Source of the DNA: Chromatiales bacterium
Lineage (GTDB): Bacteria; Pseudomonadota; Gammaproteobacteria; Steroidobacterales; Woeseiaceae
DNA length: 52,057 nucleotides
Assembly (NCBI GenBank): GCA_024679535.1
Contig: JAIBDF010000005.1
Coordinates: 1-52,057, forward strand
Direction of reading: 5' to 3'
Under the pieces are notes generated by a model that had not been told where the DNA came from, did no database searches, and saw nothing but the letters and a program-made list of their open reading frames with translations. Of this stretch, positions 41,258-49,596 are shown in pieces. The translations under genes and the position numbers were made by a program. Numbering within the stretch: position 1 is the stretch's first letter; each line of letters opens with the position of its first letter.

Positions 41258-42402
41258 GCCTTCCGCCGCTTGCCCTGTATGTGCACCTGCCGTGGTGTGT
41301 GCGCAAGTGTCCGTACTGCGATTTCAATTCGCACTCGGCCGGCGCCGGTGCACCGACGCGGCGCTATGTGGATGCGTTGTTGACGGACCTTGAGCATGAG
41401 GCAACGCGTGCGGCCGGTCGAGTCCTCGAGAGCCTCTTTCTCGGCGGCGGTACCCCCAGTCTGTTCGCACCCGAAGAGATCAGCCGCCTGCTTGACGGAG
41501 TCCATGAGCGATTCGCTGTTGCAAGCGACGCCGAGATCACCATGGAAGCCAATCCGGGCACCGTTGAATGCGGCGCACCGGCTGGTTATCGGGAAGCCGG
41601 CGTCAATCGCTTGTCAATCGGCGCCCAGAGTTTTGATGACGATGCTCTCAGGCGGCTCGGACGCATCCACTCAAGCGACGACATTCGTCGCGCCGTCGAA
41701 GAAGTGAAGTCAGCCGGTTTCGATGACTTTAACCTGGACCTGATGCACGGTCTGCCCGGGCAGACCCTGGTAACCGCTGCAGCCGATGTGCGTGCCGCCC
41801 TCGAACTGGGTCCGACGCATATCTCCTGGTATCAGCTTACGCTCGAACCGAACACGGTCTTTCACGCCCGCCCGCCGGCAGACCTGCCGGACGAAGAAAC
41901 CACTTATGCGATTCAGGATACTGGCGCGGCGCTCTTACGCGAGGCTGGTTTCGAGCAATACGAGGTGTCGGCCTGGGCTCGGCCGGGCCGCCGCTGCCGG
42001 CATAACGTCAACTACTGGTTGTTTGGTGACTACCTGGCCGCCGGCGCCGGCGCGCACGGGAAACTCAGCGACGAAGCGCGTGTGTCTCGCTACCGGAAGC
42101 CGGCCAATCCCCTGCAGTACATGCTGTTGATGGAAGAGAACCCGGCCGCCGGCCAACTCGAGCCGGTGACCGACGAGAATCTGCTGTTCGAATTCATGCT
42201 CAATGCGCTGCGTCTCAACGACGGCTTTCAGGAAACGGTGTTCCTGGAGCGAACCGGGCTCTCGGCACAGCAGCTGCAGCAGGCATCAAGCGGGGCGCTC
42301 GCCAGGGGCCTGCTCGAGCGCGTCAAGGGCTCGACCTGGAGGCCGACCGAGCTCGGTCGGCGGTTTTTGAACGATCTGCAGGCCGAATATCTGCGCAATT
42401 GA
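41254..42402 (+). CDS. hemW: HemW radical SAM heme chaperone
   Basis: 382 residues from a GTG at 41254 that overlaps the rdgB stop (GTGA); a longer frame would extend into rdgB. The radical-SAM cluster motif CVRKCPYC lies at about 15-22 (CxxxCxxC), with GGGTPSLF near 67. The HNxxYW motif that distinguishes HemW from coproporphyrinogen dehydrogenase HemN is present near 250 (CRHNVNYWLFGDYLAAGAGA). HemW carries heme to membrane respiratory enzymes. The E. coli gene neighbourhood rdgB-hemW is conserved here. Confidence 0.95.
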   Translation: MSLPPLALYVHLPWCVRKCPYCDFNSHSAGAGAPTRRYVDALLTDLEHEATRAAGRVLESLFLGGGTPSLFAPEEISRLLDGVHERFAVASDAEITMEANPGTVECGAPAGYREAGVNRLSIGAQSFDDDALRRLGRIHSSDDIRRAVEEVKSAGFDDFNLDLMHGLPGQTLVTAAADVRAALELGPTHISWYQLTLEPNTVFHARPPADLPDEETTYAIQDTGAALLREAGFEQYEVSAWARPGRRCRHNVNYWLFGDYLAAGAGAHGKLSDEARVSRYRKPANPLQYMLLMEENPAAGQLEPVTDENLLFEFMLNALRLNDGFQETVFLERTGLSAQQLQQASSGALARGLLERVKGSTWRPTELGRRFLNDLQAEYLRN

Positions 42403-42456
42403 TGAGCCCCCGGCGGCAAAAAATTGAGCTTGCGACAGAGGTTCAGACTTGTTCAA

Positions 42457-42465
42457 TTATGCACA
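42457..42465 (+). promoter_or_regulatory. DnaA box
   Basis: TTATGCACA, an exact match to the TTATNCACA DnaA consensus, 55 bp after the hemW stop codon and at the left end of the A+T-rich part of the intergenic region. One such 9-mer alone would be weak evidence; two more perfect boxes about 190 bp to the right make it worth recording. Confidence 0.5.
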
Positions 42466-42645
42466 AGGCAACGCGCGCACCTATATTTTCAGTGTATGAA
42501 CGCTCCTAGCTAATTTTGTGTATTGCGAAAGGCTTATAACACATTGTTTTTTATAGGTTAATGAAAATGGACACAAAATAGTCATATTGACAGCGCTGCT
42601 TGAAAATCCGCACCTTACGTCACTCGTTCAATTTTCCTCCACAAA

Positions 42646-42670
42646 CTTATCCACAGGTTCTGTGGATAAG
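42646..42670. promoter_or_regulatory. Palindromic pair of DnaA boxes
   Basis: CTTATCCACAG (42646-42656) and CTGTGGATAAG (42660-42670) are perfect inverted copies separated by GTT. Each contains the highest-affinity DnaA 9-mer TTATCCACA. The palindrome ends 10 bp before the candidate -35 of rpmE. It is not followed by a T-run, so it is not a terminator of hemW. Confidence 0.65.
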
Positions 42671-42680
42671 AATCGGGGGC

Positions 42681-42709
42681 TTGCGGAGACTGCGTCTTCG
42701 CTATATCAT
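42681..42709 (+). promoter_or_regulatory. Candidate rpmE promoter
   Basis: TTGCGG at 42681-42686 and TATCAT at 42704-42709 with a 17-bp spacer, about 42 bp before the rpmE ATG. The -10 matches consensus at five of six positions; the -35 keeps only TTG. The DnaA palindrome lies immediately upstream. Confidence 0.45.
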
Positions 42710-42750
42710 GCGCGGCCTTTTTCGCTGGTTGCGTGCTCCGGAGAGCAAAA

Positions 42751-42954
42751 ATGAAAGCCGACATTCATCCTGACTACAATTCCATCAAGGTTACCTGTAG
42801 TTGCGGCAACGAATTTGAAACGCGCTCGACGCTCGGCGAGGATCTCCTTATCGAAGTGTGCTCGTCGTGCCACCCGTTTTACACCGGTAAGCAGAAGATC
42901 GTCGATACTGGCGGTCGCGTCGACAAGTTCCGTAAGAAGTACGGAATGAGCTAA
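42751..42954 (+). CDS. rpmE: 50S ribosomal protein L31 (zinc-binding form)
   Basis: 67 residues from the ATG at 42751, preceded by GGAGAGC; an in-frame start at 42733 is less likely. [20 protein letters not shown] and '[20 protein letters not shown]' show the C+ zinc-ribbon form of L31 with four cysteines (CxC near 16-18 and CxxC near 37-40), the paralogue used when zinc is sufficient. It links the 50S and 30S subunits. A compound hairpin follows its stop codon. Confidence 0.97.
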   Translation: MKADIHPDYNSIKVTCSCGNEFETRSTLGEDLLIEVCSSCHPFYTGKQKIVDTGGRVDKFRKKYGMS

Positions 42955-42999
42955 TACCAGGGCCGTGCCGGGCGTCGCCCGGTACCATCTAACTGGTAC
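42955..42999. repeat. Compound hairpin after rpmE, related to the 8182 palindrome
   Basis: Outer arms TACCAG (42955-42960) and CTGGTA (42993-42998) enclose a CCGGGCG/CGCCCGG stem (42968-42974 with 42976-42982). An alternative pairing GTACCA/TGGTAC (42982-42987 with 42994-42999) is possible. The right part contains TAACTGGTAC, shared with the dtd-tatA palindrome. There is no T-run, so it is a REP-like or mRNA-stabilising structure more than a classical terminator. Confidence 0.55.
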
Positions 43000-43020
43000 T
43001 GAACTTTCGTATAACCACGA

Positions 43021-43035
43021 CTCCGCATTGCGGAG
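43021..43035. promoter_or_regulatory. Small palindrome upstream of gltA
   Basis: CTCCGCA-T-TGCGGAG lies just upstream of an extended -10-like TGCTATGCT (43041-43049) about 38 bp before the gltA ATG. A -35 at the right distance would fall in the palindrome itself (poor match), so the palindrome may be an activator or repressor site for gltA. Assignment is tentative. Confidence 0.35.
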
Positions 43036-43086
43036 CTCTCTGCTATGCTCCTCTGGTTCGAATACAGGGAAATACAGAGGAACGTC

Positions 43087-44379
43087 ATGAGTCAGGATGC
43101 ATATCGGCTGATTAGCCCCAATGGTACCGAGTCCGAGCTGCCGGTCCGCAGCGGAACAACAGGCCCCGACGTTGTCGATATTGCGAGCCTGTATAAGGAG
43201 CACGGTGCATTCACTTACGACCCCGGCTTTGTCGCTACCGGTAGCTGCGAGTCGGATATCACCTTCATTGACGGTGAAAAAGGCGTGCTCATGTACCGCG
43301 GTTACCCGGTCGAGCAGCTGGCGGCGCACTCGAATTTCATGGAAGTGTGCTGGTTGCTGCTAAACGGCGACCTGCCCACGTCGGACGAACTCGCCGGATT
43401 CGAAAATACGATTCGCCGGCACACCATGCTCAACGAGGGCATGCTGAACTTCTTCAAAGGCTTCCGTTATGACGCCCACCCGATGGCACAGCTCTCCGCT
43501 GTCGTTGGCTCGATGTCTGCCTACTATCATGCGGAGATGGACGCTTCGAACCCGAAGCACCGGGATATCTTTGCTCACCGGATCATCGCCAAGTTGCCGA
43601 CGATCGCGGCCGCGGCCTACAAGCTGAATACCGGCCAGCCGTTCATTTACCCGCGCAATGACCTTAACTATTGCGACAATCTGTTGCAGATGCTGTTTGC
43701 TGTGCCCGCCGAGCCCTACGAGATCAACCCGGTGGCCTCGGAAGCACTCGACCTCCTGTTTATTCTGCATGCCGATCACGAGCAGAACTGCTCGACATCG
43801 ACTGTGCGCATGGCCGGCAGCTCAGGCGCCAACCCGTACTCGGCGATCGCGGCCGGCATCTCGGCACTGTGGGGTCCCGCTCACGGTGGCGCCAACGAAG
43901 CTGTTCTGAACATGCTGGATGAGATCGGTGACGTCAGCCAAATCGGCAAATTCGTCGAAAAGGCGAAAGACAAAGACGATCCGTTCCGCCTCATGGGCTT
44001 CGGTCATCGCGTGTACAAGAACTTTGATCCGCGTGCGACGATTATTCGCGAGATGTGCCACAAGGTACTCGACGCACTCGACAAAGAAGACACGCCGTTG
44101 TTCGATCTCGCTCGGGAACTCGAGCAGGTTGCGCTTAGCGATGACTACTTCAAAGAGAGGAACCTCTACCCGAACGTCGATTTCTACTCGGGCATCATTT
44201 ACAAAGCGCTCGGCATTCCGACCTCGATGTTCACGGTCATGTTCGCACTGGGTCGTTCGGTCGGCTGGGTCGCGCACTGGCGCGAGATGATCTCGGATCC
44301 CAAGGGCAAGATTGCCCGCCCGCGCCAGCTGTACACGGGCGCGGCCGCGAGGGATTACGCACTGATCGCCGACCGCTAG
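43087..44379 (+). CDS. gltA: Citrate synthase (type II)
   Basis: 430 residues (E. coli 427) from the ATG at 43087 with AGAGGAAC upstream. Type II hexameric citrate synthase, with an N-terminal beta domain at about 10-60. Catalytic residues lie in recognisable contexts: His in '[19 protein letters not shown]' near 268, His in '[19 protein letters not shown]' near 310 and Asp in '[19 protein letters not shown]' near 366. Condenses oxaloacetate and acetyl-CoA at the entry of the TCA cycle; NADH inhibition is usual for this type. A GGGGACACCT hairpin follows the stop codon. Confidence 0.98.
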   Translation: MSQDAYRLISPNGTESELPVRSGTTGPDVVDIASLYKEHGAFTYDPGFVATGSCESDITFIDGEKGVLMYRGYPVEQLAAHSNFMEVCWLLLNGDLPTSDELAGFENTIRRHTMLNEGMLNFFKGFRYDAHPMAQLSAVVGSMSAYYHAEMDASNPKHRDIFAHRIIAKLPTIAAAAYKLNTGQPFIYPRNDLNYCDNLLQMLFAVPAEPYEINPVASEALDLLFILHADHEQNCSTSTVRMAGSSGANPYSAIAAGISALWGPAHGGANEAVLNMLDEIGDVSQIGKFVEKAKDKDDPFRLMGFGHRVYKNFDPRATIIREMCHKVLDALDKEDTPLFDLARELEQVALSDDYFKERNLYPNVDFYSGIIYKALGIPTSMFTVMFALGRSVGWVAHWREMISDPKGKIARPRQLYTGAAARDYALIADR

Positions 44380-44387
44380 ATACTATT

Positions 44388-44410
44388 GGGGACACCTCAA
44401 AGGTGTCCCC
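44388..44410. terminator. GGGGACACCT hairpin between convergent gltA and a leftward gene
   Basis: GGGGACACCT (44388-44397) and AGGTGTCCCC (44401-44410) form a perfect 10-bp stem with a CAA loop, centred in the 39-bp gap between two convergent genes. The following ccttcttcct is pyrimidine-rich but not a T-run. It probably serves as a bidirectional transcript end; the GGGGACA start is shared with the rpoZ-leader palindrome. Confidence 0.6.
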
Positions 44411-44418
44411 CCTTCTTC

Positions 44419-45030
44419 CTAGATATGCTCAAGTAGTTCCTGCACACCGTTAGCGTCAACACGCCTCATCGGTTTGCCGTCGATGGGACTCATGGGCGCC
44501 TGTCGAATTCCGTCGACCGGGAACACAGTTGCCTGGATCGGGTTGTGGTTGTGGTGGAACTCGAATCCCGCAAATGTATCGAGCTGGTCGCGCCGGCTTT
44601 TCAGGCGACGCTCGTAAGGTTTGTAGTTGACACCCATGTCCGCGAGTTCCATGGCGACAAGCTCGGGACTGTCTGCGAATACGTGCAGGTTAACGACCGA
44701 GTTTTCGTCGGCCGTTCCGACTAATACCGGCCCAACCAGCCTGGGTGTGAACGATGACAGCAACTCCATGGCGGACAATGCGGCGACGCGCATTAACCGC
44801 AGGCGATTTTCATGGGACTCGCCGCCAAATAACAGCAGATGTTCGGCGACAGCTGCTTCGATTTCGGTATTACCCGGAAGCGAGCCGCGCGAGCCGACGC
44901 CAAGGCGCTCAGCGGCTTTCTGCTTGGCTACGCGATAGTCGCGCACACCATGATCAACGATGATGCGCGCGGCCTCCTGCGCAAGCACCAGCCGCGCACG
45001 TTCCGTCTCACTATTGCGTCGTCGTGCCAT
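44419..45030 (-). CDS. Hypothetical protein with a degenerate nucleotidyltransferase-like motif
   Basis: 203 residues, no signal or membrane segment, not a family I recognise by name. Residues 1-60 are basic and helical (RARLVLAQEAARIIVDHGVR). At 100-118 the sequence GPVLVGTADENSVVNLHVF lines up with the minimal nucleotidyltransferase signature GSxxxGTAxxxSDIDLxVF, but the catalytic D-x-D is V112-x-N114. The C-terminus has a strand followed by 'MSPIDGKPMRRVDANGVQEL'. An inactive nucleotidyltransferase fold used for binding is one reading; chance similarity is another. It is 3 bp upstream of nothing but mrcA's end: mrcA stops at 45034, so this gene is next in the same direction after mrcA. Confidence 0.7.
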   Translation of the reverse strand: MARRRNSETERARLVLAQEAARIIVDHGVRDYRVAKQKAAERLGVGSRGSLPGNTEIEAAVAEHLLLFGGESHENRLRLMRVAALSAMELLSSFTPRLVGPVLVGTADENSVVNLHVFADSPELVAMELADMGVNYKPYERRLKSRRDQLDTFAGFEFHHNHNPIQATVFPVDGIRQAPMSPIDGKPMRRVDANGVQELLEHI

Positions 45031-45033
45031 TGC

Positions 45034-47616
45034 TTAGAATAATGACTCGCTTTCTTCCTGCTCTTCTTCAGGTTCGGGATCGATGCCTGATGCGTCGTTA
45101 AACGGATCCAGCACTTCCTCCGAGGCCTCGCATTCGGGGACCCGGCCCTCGCGGAATACTTCGAAGATCACATTGCGTTGACCGGCACGCGCAGGGCAGC
45201 CGGATTCGCGATCGATCAGCACAGAGACAATGCCGTCGGGCATTGGCATCTGGTGTTCCGGCACACCCTTTAATGCGATACGCGAAAATTCAACCCAAAT
45301 GGGGAGCGCGGTCCGAGATCCTTCCTCACCTCGCGCGAGCGGCAGGTCGTCGTCGTAACCGACCCATACAATGGTCGCGATGTCGGCATTAAAGCCACCG
45401 AACCAGGCGTCGCGACGGTCGTTCGATGTGCCGGTCTTACCGGACAGGTCGTTACGGCCCAGCGCCATGGCGCGGCGGCCGGTGCCGGCCCTGACGACGT
45501 CGCGCATCATGTCCTGGATCAGGAATGCGTTCTGCGGCGAGACGGATTGCGGCGCGATATTCATGTCCGCAAAGAGTTCGGGCGCCGTGGTCGCATCCGG
45601 CTGGTAGACGGTGGCAATCTCGACCATTTCGTCGAGCGTCAACTCTTCCTCTGCTGCGTCACGGTAGGCAAATTCAGGCGCCTCCTGCGGTACACACTTA
45701 TCGCATACGATGGCGGGGTCCGCGCGGTACAGCGTCTCTCCTTCGGGTCCGTAAATAGCATCGATGACGTAAGGCTTGACCGCGTGGCCGCCATTGGCCA
45801 ACGTCGCATAGCCCTGCGCCATATCGAGTGGCGAGGCGGCACCAGCGCCGAGTGCCAGCGAACCGTTATGCGGCAGCGCGGCGCCTCCAAAGCCGAACTT
45901 CTCAATATGGCGAACCGCATTGCCAATGCCTGTCTCGAACAGCAGCAGTCTGACCGACACCAGGTTCATTGAGCGTTTCAGCGCTTCGCGCATGCGCGTC
46001 GGGCCGTAAAAGCGGCCACTGTAGTTAATGGGGCGCCAGACCGCCTCGAGTTCCGAGGAGTTAATCACGACGGGCGCATCCAGTACGACGGTTGCCGGTG
46101 TATTGCCGTGCTCGAGAGCCGCTGAGTAAATAAAGGGTTTGAAGGACGATCCCGGCTGACGATAAGCCTGGCGTGCACGATTGAACTTGCTGACTGTAAA
46201 GTCGAAGCCGCCGGTGAGCGCGCTGACCGCGCCGTCGAACGGGTCGATTGATACGACAGCGCCCTGTACTTCAGGCACCTGTGCGAGCGCCCAGACGCCC
46301 GTGGTTGTTGGCATGATGTAGATAAGGTCGCCCGGTGCGAGGACTTCTGCCGCTGTTTCGGGCGCCGGACCGAAAGTATCGCGGTCGATAAACCGGTTCG
46401 CCCAGCGAATGCCTGACCATGGCAGCGCAGCGGTCTTCCCGCCGCGCATTAACAGCGATGCCGTGTTGTTCTCATGGACGGCCGTCACGAGCGCGACGGA
46501 CAATCCCCCCGGCGCATACTGTTCCAGCATCTCCCGAATCTCGATGGGCCATTCCGTAAAGGGCAGGACCAGAATCTCGTCGTTCAAGGCGACTGAGGTA
46601 ATCGGGCCCTTGTAGCCCCGGCGCCGGGTAAACTCGAGCAGACCGTTGCGCAACGAGTAATTTGCCGCCTTCTGCAGTCGCGAGTCCAGCGCCGTGACAA
46701 CCTGGTAGCCATCGGTATAGGTGCCTTCGCCATAGCGCTTGAGCATTTCGCTGCGCACCATCTCCGCGACGTACGGTGCGTTCAGTTCGACGGCGGCACC
46801 GTAGAGACGAGACTCCATGTCGAGGGCCATCGCCTCGTCATAGGCGTTGTCATCCAGATACCCGAGGTCACGCATGCGGCCGAGGACATATCCACGACGC
46901 ATCTCTGCATTGGCGGCGCTGTATACCGGGTTATAACGTGATGGCGCGGGAAGCACCCCGGCCAGTGTTGCCGCTTCCGCAGCGTTGACGTCAGCGAGAT
47001 CCTTGTTGAAATAGACCTGCGCCGCCGCAGCAACGCCGTAGGCGCGCTGGCCGAAGAACATCTTGTTAAGGAACAGCGCCATGATCTGTTCCTTGGTGAA
47101 TTCCTGCTCGATCTTGTAGGCGAGAAACGCCTCGCGAAGCTTGCGCGTGAACTTCTGTTCGCGCGTCAGGAAGTAGTCGCGCGCGAGTTGCTGCGTCAAA
47201 GTGCTGCCGCCGCTGGAGATATCGCCGGTCATGGCGAGCTGCACAAAAGCCCGGACGATGCCGCGATAGTCAATGCCCGGGTGCACAAAGAAACGCTGGT
47301 CTTCCGCCGCGACAAATGCGTGCACCACGTGCTGTGGCAGTTCGTCGTAGGTCACCAGGATGCGGCGCCGCTCCCCGATCTCGGAGATCAGGTAACCGTC
47401 ACGGCTGAAGATCCGCAGCGGGATTTGCAGCGGAATATCTCGAATTGTCTCGGCCGGCGGCAAACCTGGCTGCACATAATAGTAGGCACCAATGATGCCC
47501 GCGGTCACGCCAATACCGCCCATTGCGCCCAGGCCGAGCATCACGATGAGCGCGCGCACCATCTTATGTCGTCTTATGTGACGTAGACCCAATTTTTTTT
47601 TCTTTGATTTATGCAT
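45034..47616 (-). CDS. mrcA: Penicillin-binding protein 1A (bifunctional transglycosylase/transpeptidase)
   Basis: 860 residues from the ATG at 47616; starts at 47673 and 47562 are also possible. Basic cytoplasmic tail, one membrane helix at about 22-46, then the GT51 domain with catalytic Glu in 'FVAAEDQRFFVHPGIDYRG' near 105 and 'STLTQQLARDYFLTREQKFT' near 140. The OB-like PBP1A insertion follows, then the transpeptidase domain: SxxK in PGSSFKPFIYS near 486, SxN in RSMNLVSV near 545 and KTGTS in LSGKTGTSNDRRDAW near 733. The C-terminal 35 residues are very acidic. Builds and cross-links peptidoglycan. Divergent from pilM, as in Pseudomonas and relatives. Confidence 0.97.
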   Translation of the reverse strand: MHKSKKKKLGLRHIRRHKMVRALIVMLGLGAMGGIGVTAGIIGAYYYVQPGLPPAETIRDIPLQIPLRIFSRDGYLISEIGERRRILVTYDELPQHVVHAFVAAEDQRFFVHPGIDYRGIVRAFVQLAMTGDISSGGSTLTQQLARDYFLTREQKFTRKLREAFLAYKIEQEFTKEQIMALFLNKMFFGQRAYGVAAAAQVYFNKDLADVNAAEAATLAGVLPAPSRYNPVYSAANAEMRRGYVLGRMRDLGYLDDNAYDEAMALDMESRLYGAAVELNAPYVAEMVRSEMLKRYGEGTYTDGYQVVTALDSRLQKAANYSLRNGLLEFTRRRGYKGPITSVALNDEILVLPFTEWPIEIREMLEQYAPGGLSVALVTAVHENNTASLLMRGGKTAALPWSGIRWANRFIDRDTFGPAPETAAEVLAPGDLIYIMPTTTGVWALAQVPEVQGAVVSIDPFDGAVSALTGGFDFTVSKFNRARQAYRQPGSSFKPFIYSAALEHGNTPATVVLDAPVVINSSELEAVWRPINYSGRFYGPTRMREALKRSMNLVSVRLLLFETGIGNAVRHIEKFGFGGAALPHNGSLALGAGAASPLDMAQGYATLANGGHAVKPYVIDAIYGPEGETLYRADPAIVCDKCVPQEAPEFAYRDAAEEELTLDEMVEIATVYQPDATTAPELFADMNIAPQSVSPQNAFLIQDMMRDVVRAGTGRRAMALGRNDLSGKTGTSNDRRDAWFGGFNADIATIVWVGYDDDLPLARGEEGSRTALPIWVEFSRIALKGVPEHQMPMPDGIVSVLIDRESGCPARAGQRNVIFEVFREGRVPECEASEEVLDPFNDASGIDPEPEEEQEESESLF

Positions 47617-47974
47617 AGTTACAGGCGTTTTCGGCTGAATGCCCCGAATTCTGCGGGCCTTACACAGCCTCATTAAATATTAACGTGGTGTTCAACCGGT
47701 GACGAGAACGTGGCTTTTTTGGGGCAATGGCTCAGTAAAGCAACATCAGGCGGCGATGATAGTCATTCCACCCTGAGCGCTGCAATAACGAGTCTCAGGT
47801 TGGCATGTCGACGGGATTACGGAAACCGCTCCATAAGACCCCCTAACATGGGGATTCTCAGATCGTGAACACAGTCACGTTTTATTTAACATTTTATTGA
47901 TATATAGTTAAATCGCTTTGCTAAGGTCTGGCTTACATTTGACTCGCAACTTACCGACTTAGAAGGAAAAAAAC
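47617..47974. other. Intergenic region between divergent mrcA and pilM
   Basis: 358 bp holding the promoters of both divergent units. The pilM side (47875-47930) is strongly A+T-rich (ttttatttaacattttattg and tatatagttaaatcg), followed by the pilM Shine-Dalgarno AGAAGG at about 47961-47966. I could not choose a -10/-35 pair with confidence. No coding frame, tandem repeat or strong hairpin was seen. Confidence 0.6.
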
Positions 47975-49036
47975 GTGCTTTTTGGCAACAAATCACAGCC
48001 GCTGCTGGGCCTCGATGTAACGACGTCGTCGGTCAAGCTGATAGAGCTTTCCCAAAGCGGGAAGCGCTATCGGGTCGAGTCCTATTCAGCAGAGCCTACA
48101 CCCCCCAGCTCGGTGAACGAAAAAGCCATTGTCGACGCGAAAGCAGTCGGTGAGGCGATTCGGCGCGCCTATAAGCGCGCGGGTGCCAAGGCAACAGATG
48201 TGGCCGTCGCTATCAGTGGCGATGCGGCCATTACTAAAGTCATCCAGATGCCATCGAGCCTTTCCGAAAGGGATCTCGAAGGCCAGGTCGAGATCCAGGC
48301 TGACCAGTACATCCCCTTCCCGATGGAAGAGGTGAGCTTCGATTACGAAGTGATTGGCCCGAATGACAAGGACCCCGAGCTGCTGGACGTGTTGCTGGTT
48401 GCGACACGCACCGAGAATGTTGAGCAACGCCAGTCTGCAGTGAATGCTGCCGGGCTGGAGACGCAGATCGTTGACGTTGAGGCATTCGCGCTCGAAAACG
48501 CCTGCCGCCTGCTCAGCCACCAGATTCCTGACGGCGGCATAGGGCAATCGGTTGCCGTTGTCGACATCGGCGCATCGAGCACGACGTTTAGTGTCCTGGC
48601 GGACCTCAAGGTTGTCTACACGCGCGACTTTAACTTCGGTGGCCAGCAGCTCACTGAGGAAATCATGCGCACCTACGGACTTTCGATGGAGGATGCCGGG
48701 CGCGCGAAGAAGCAGGGCGGCTTGCCGTCCAACTACCAGCCGGAAGTGCTGGAACCGTTTATTGATGATATGACGCAGCAGGTCAGTCGTTCGTTGCAGT
48801 TCTACCTCGCTTCGGGTGGTGGTCGCGAACAACCTGACATGATCCTGGTGTGTGGCGGCTGCGCCAACATCCCGGGCATCTCGGACGTCATCTCAAGCCG
48901 TGTAGGTATTCCGACGGAAGTCGGTGACCCGCTCGGCCAGATGAAAATTTCGGGAAAGGCCAAGTCACAAGGTGTGCTTAAAGATGCAACGGCACTACTT
49001 ACGGCCTGTGGTCTTGCACTGAGGAGCTTTGACTAA
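47975..49036 (+). CDS. pilM: Type IV pilus assembly protein PilM
   Basis: 353 residues from a GTG at 47975 with AGAAGGAAAA upstream. Actin-like (FtsA-type) cytoplasmic protein: 'PLLGLDVTTSSVKLIELSQS' near 9 and the nucleotide-binding 'VAVVDIGASSTTFSVLADLK' near 192, 'FGGQQLTEEIMRTYGLSMED' near 221 and 'ILVCGGCANIPGISDVI' near 290. PilM binds the N-terminal tail of PilN and joins the inner-membrane alignment complex of the pilus. First of the pilMNOPQ chain. Confidence 0.97.
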   Translation: MLFGNKSQPLLGLDVTTSSVKLIELSQSGKRYRVESYSAEPTPPSSVNEKAIVDAKAVGEAIRRAYKRAGAKATDVAVAISGDAAITKVIQMPSSLSERDLEGQVEIQADQYIPFPMEEVSFDYEVIGPNDKDPELLDVLLVATRTENVEQRQSAVNAAGLETQIVDVEAFALENACRLLSHQIPDGGIGQSVAVVDIGASSTTFSVLADLKVVYTRDFNFGGQQLTEEIMRTYGLSMEDAGRAKKQGGLPSNYQPEVLEPFIDDMTQQVSRSLQFYLASGGGREQPDMILVCGGCANIPGISDVISSRVGIPTEVGDPLGQMKISGKAKSQGVLKDATALLTACGLALRSFD

Positions 49037-49596
49037 TGCCTAGTATTAATCTACTCCCCTGGCGCGAGGCGGAACGGCAAAAACGCCAACGAGACTTCGG
49101 TTTGGCAATGGGCTTCGCCGTTCTGGCGGCCATCGCCGTCATCCTGCTGACCAGTCTCGCGTATAACCAGATGCTTTCAGCACAGAATTTGCGCAATGAG
49201 CGCCTTAAAGCCGAAATAGTCGAGCTTGAGAAGAGCATTGCGGAGATCGACGGCCTCGAGCTGCAAAAAGAACGTCTGCTTGCGCGCATGGAGATTATCG
49301 AACAGCTGCAGAAGAGTCGTCCGGAGATCGTGCATCTCTTTGATGAACTTGCTCGGCAACTGCCTGAGGGCGTGTACCTGACAGGAATGAAACAAACGGG
49401 TGCCCGGGTCGAGATTCGCGGCGTTGCGCAGTCGAGCACACGAGTTTCGGCTTTGATGCGCCAGATCGATGCATCGGAATGGCTCGGTGACCCGGAGGTT
49501 GAACGAGTTGAAACGACGCAGGCAGGCTCATCCCGCCAGGCAGAATTCGTGGTTTACCTGAAGCAGATGCGCTCTGAAATGGAGGATATGGAATGA
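49036..49596 (+). CDS. pilN: Type IV pilus assembly protein PilN
   Basis: 186 residues; the ATG shares one base with the pilM stop. The short cytoplasmic N-terminus MPSINLLPWREAERQKRQRD contains the INLLPWR motif that docks on PilM, followed by one membrane helix at about 21-42, a coiled coil at about 50-95 and a periplasmic ferredoxin-like domain ('LFDELARQLPEGVYLTGMKQ'). Forms a heterodimer with PilO. Overlaps pilO by 4 bp (ATGA). Confidence 0.96.
   Translation: MPSINLLPWREAERQKRQRDFGLAMGFAVLAAIAVILLTSLAYNQMLSAQNLRNERLKAEIVELEKSIAEIDGLELQKERLLARMEIIEQLQKSRPEIVHLFDELARQLPEGVYLTGMKQTGARVEIRGVAQSSTRVSALMRQIDASEWLGDPEVERVETTQAGSSRQAEFVVYLKQMRSEMEDME

Larger units (their letters stand above)
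42403..42750. other. A+T-rich intergenic region with DnaA boxes (possible oriC or DnaA-binding locus)
   Basis: A 348-bp gene-free stretch between the co-directional hemW and rpmE. Positions about 42440-42600 are clearly richer in A+T than the flanking genes (for example cttataacacattgtttttt). It holds three perfect TTATNCACA sequences (42457, 42647 and, inverted, 42661), two as a tight palindrome next to the rpmE promoter. No dnaA, dnaN, gyrB, rpmH or gid genes are in the window. An origin, a DnaA-titration site or DnaA control of rpmE are all possible. Confidence 0.5.
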
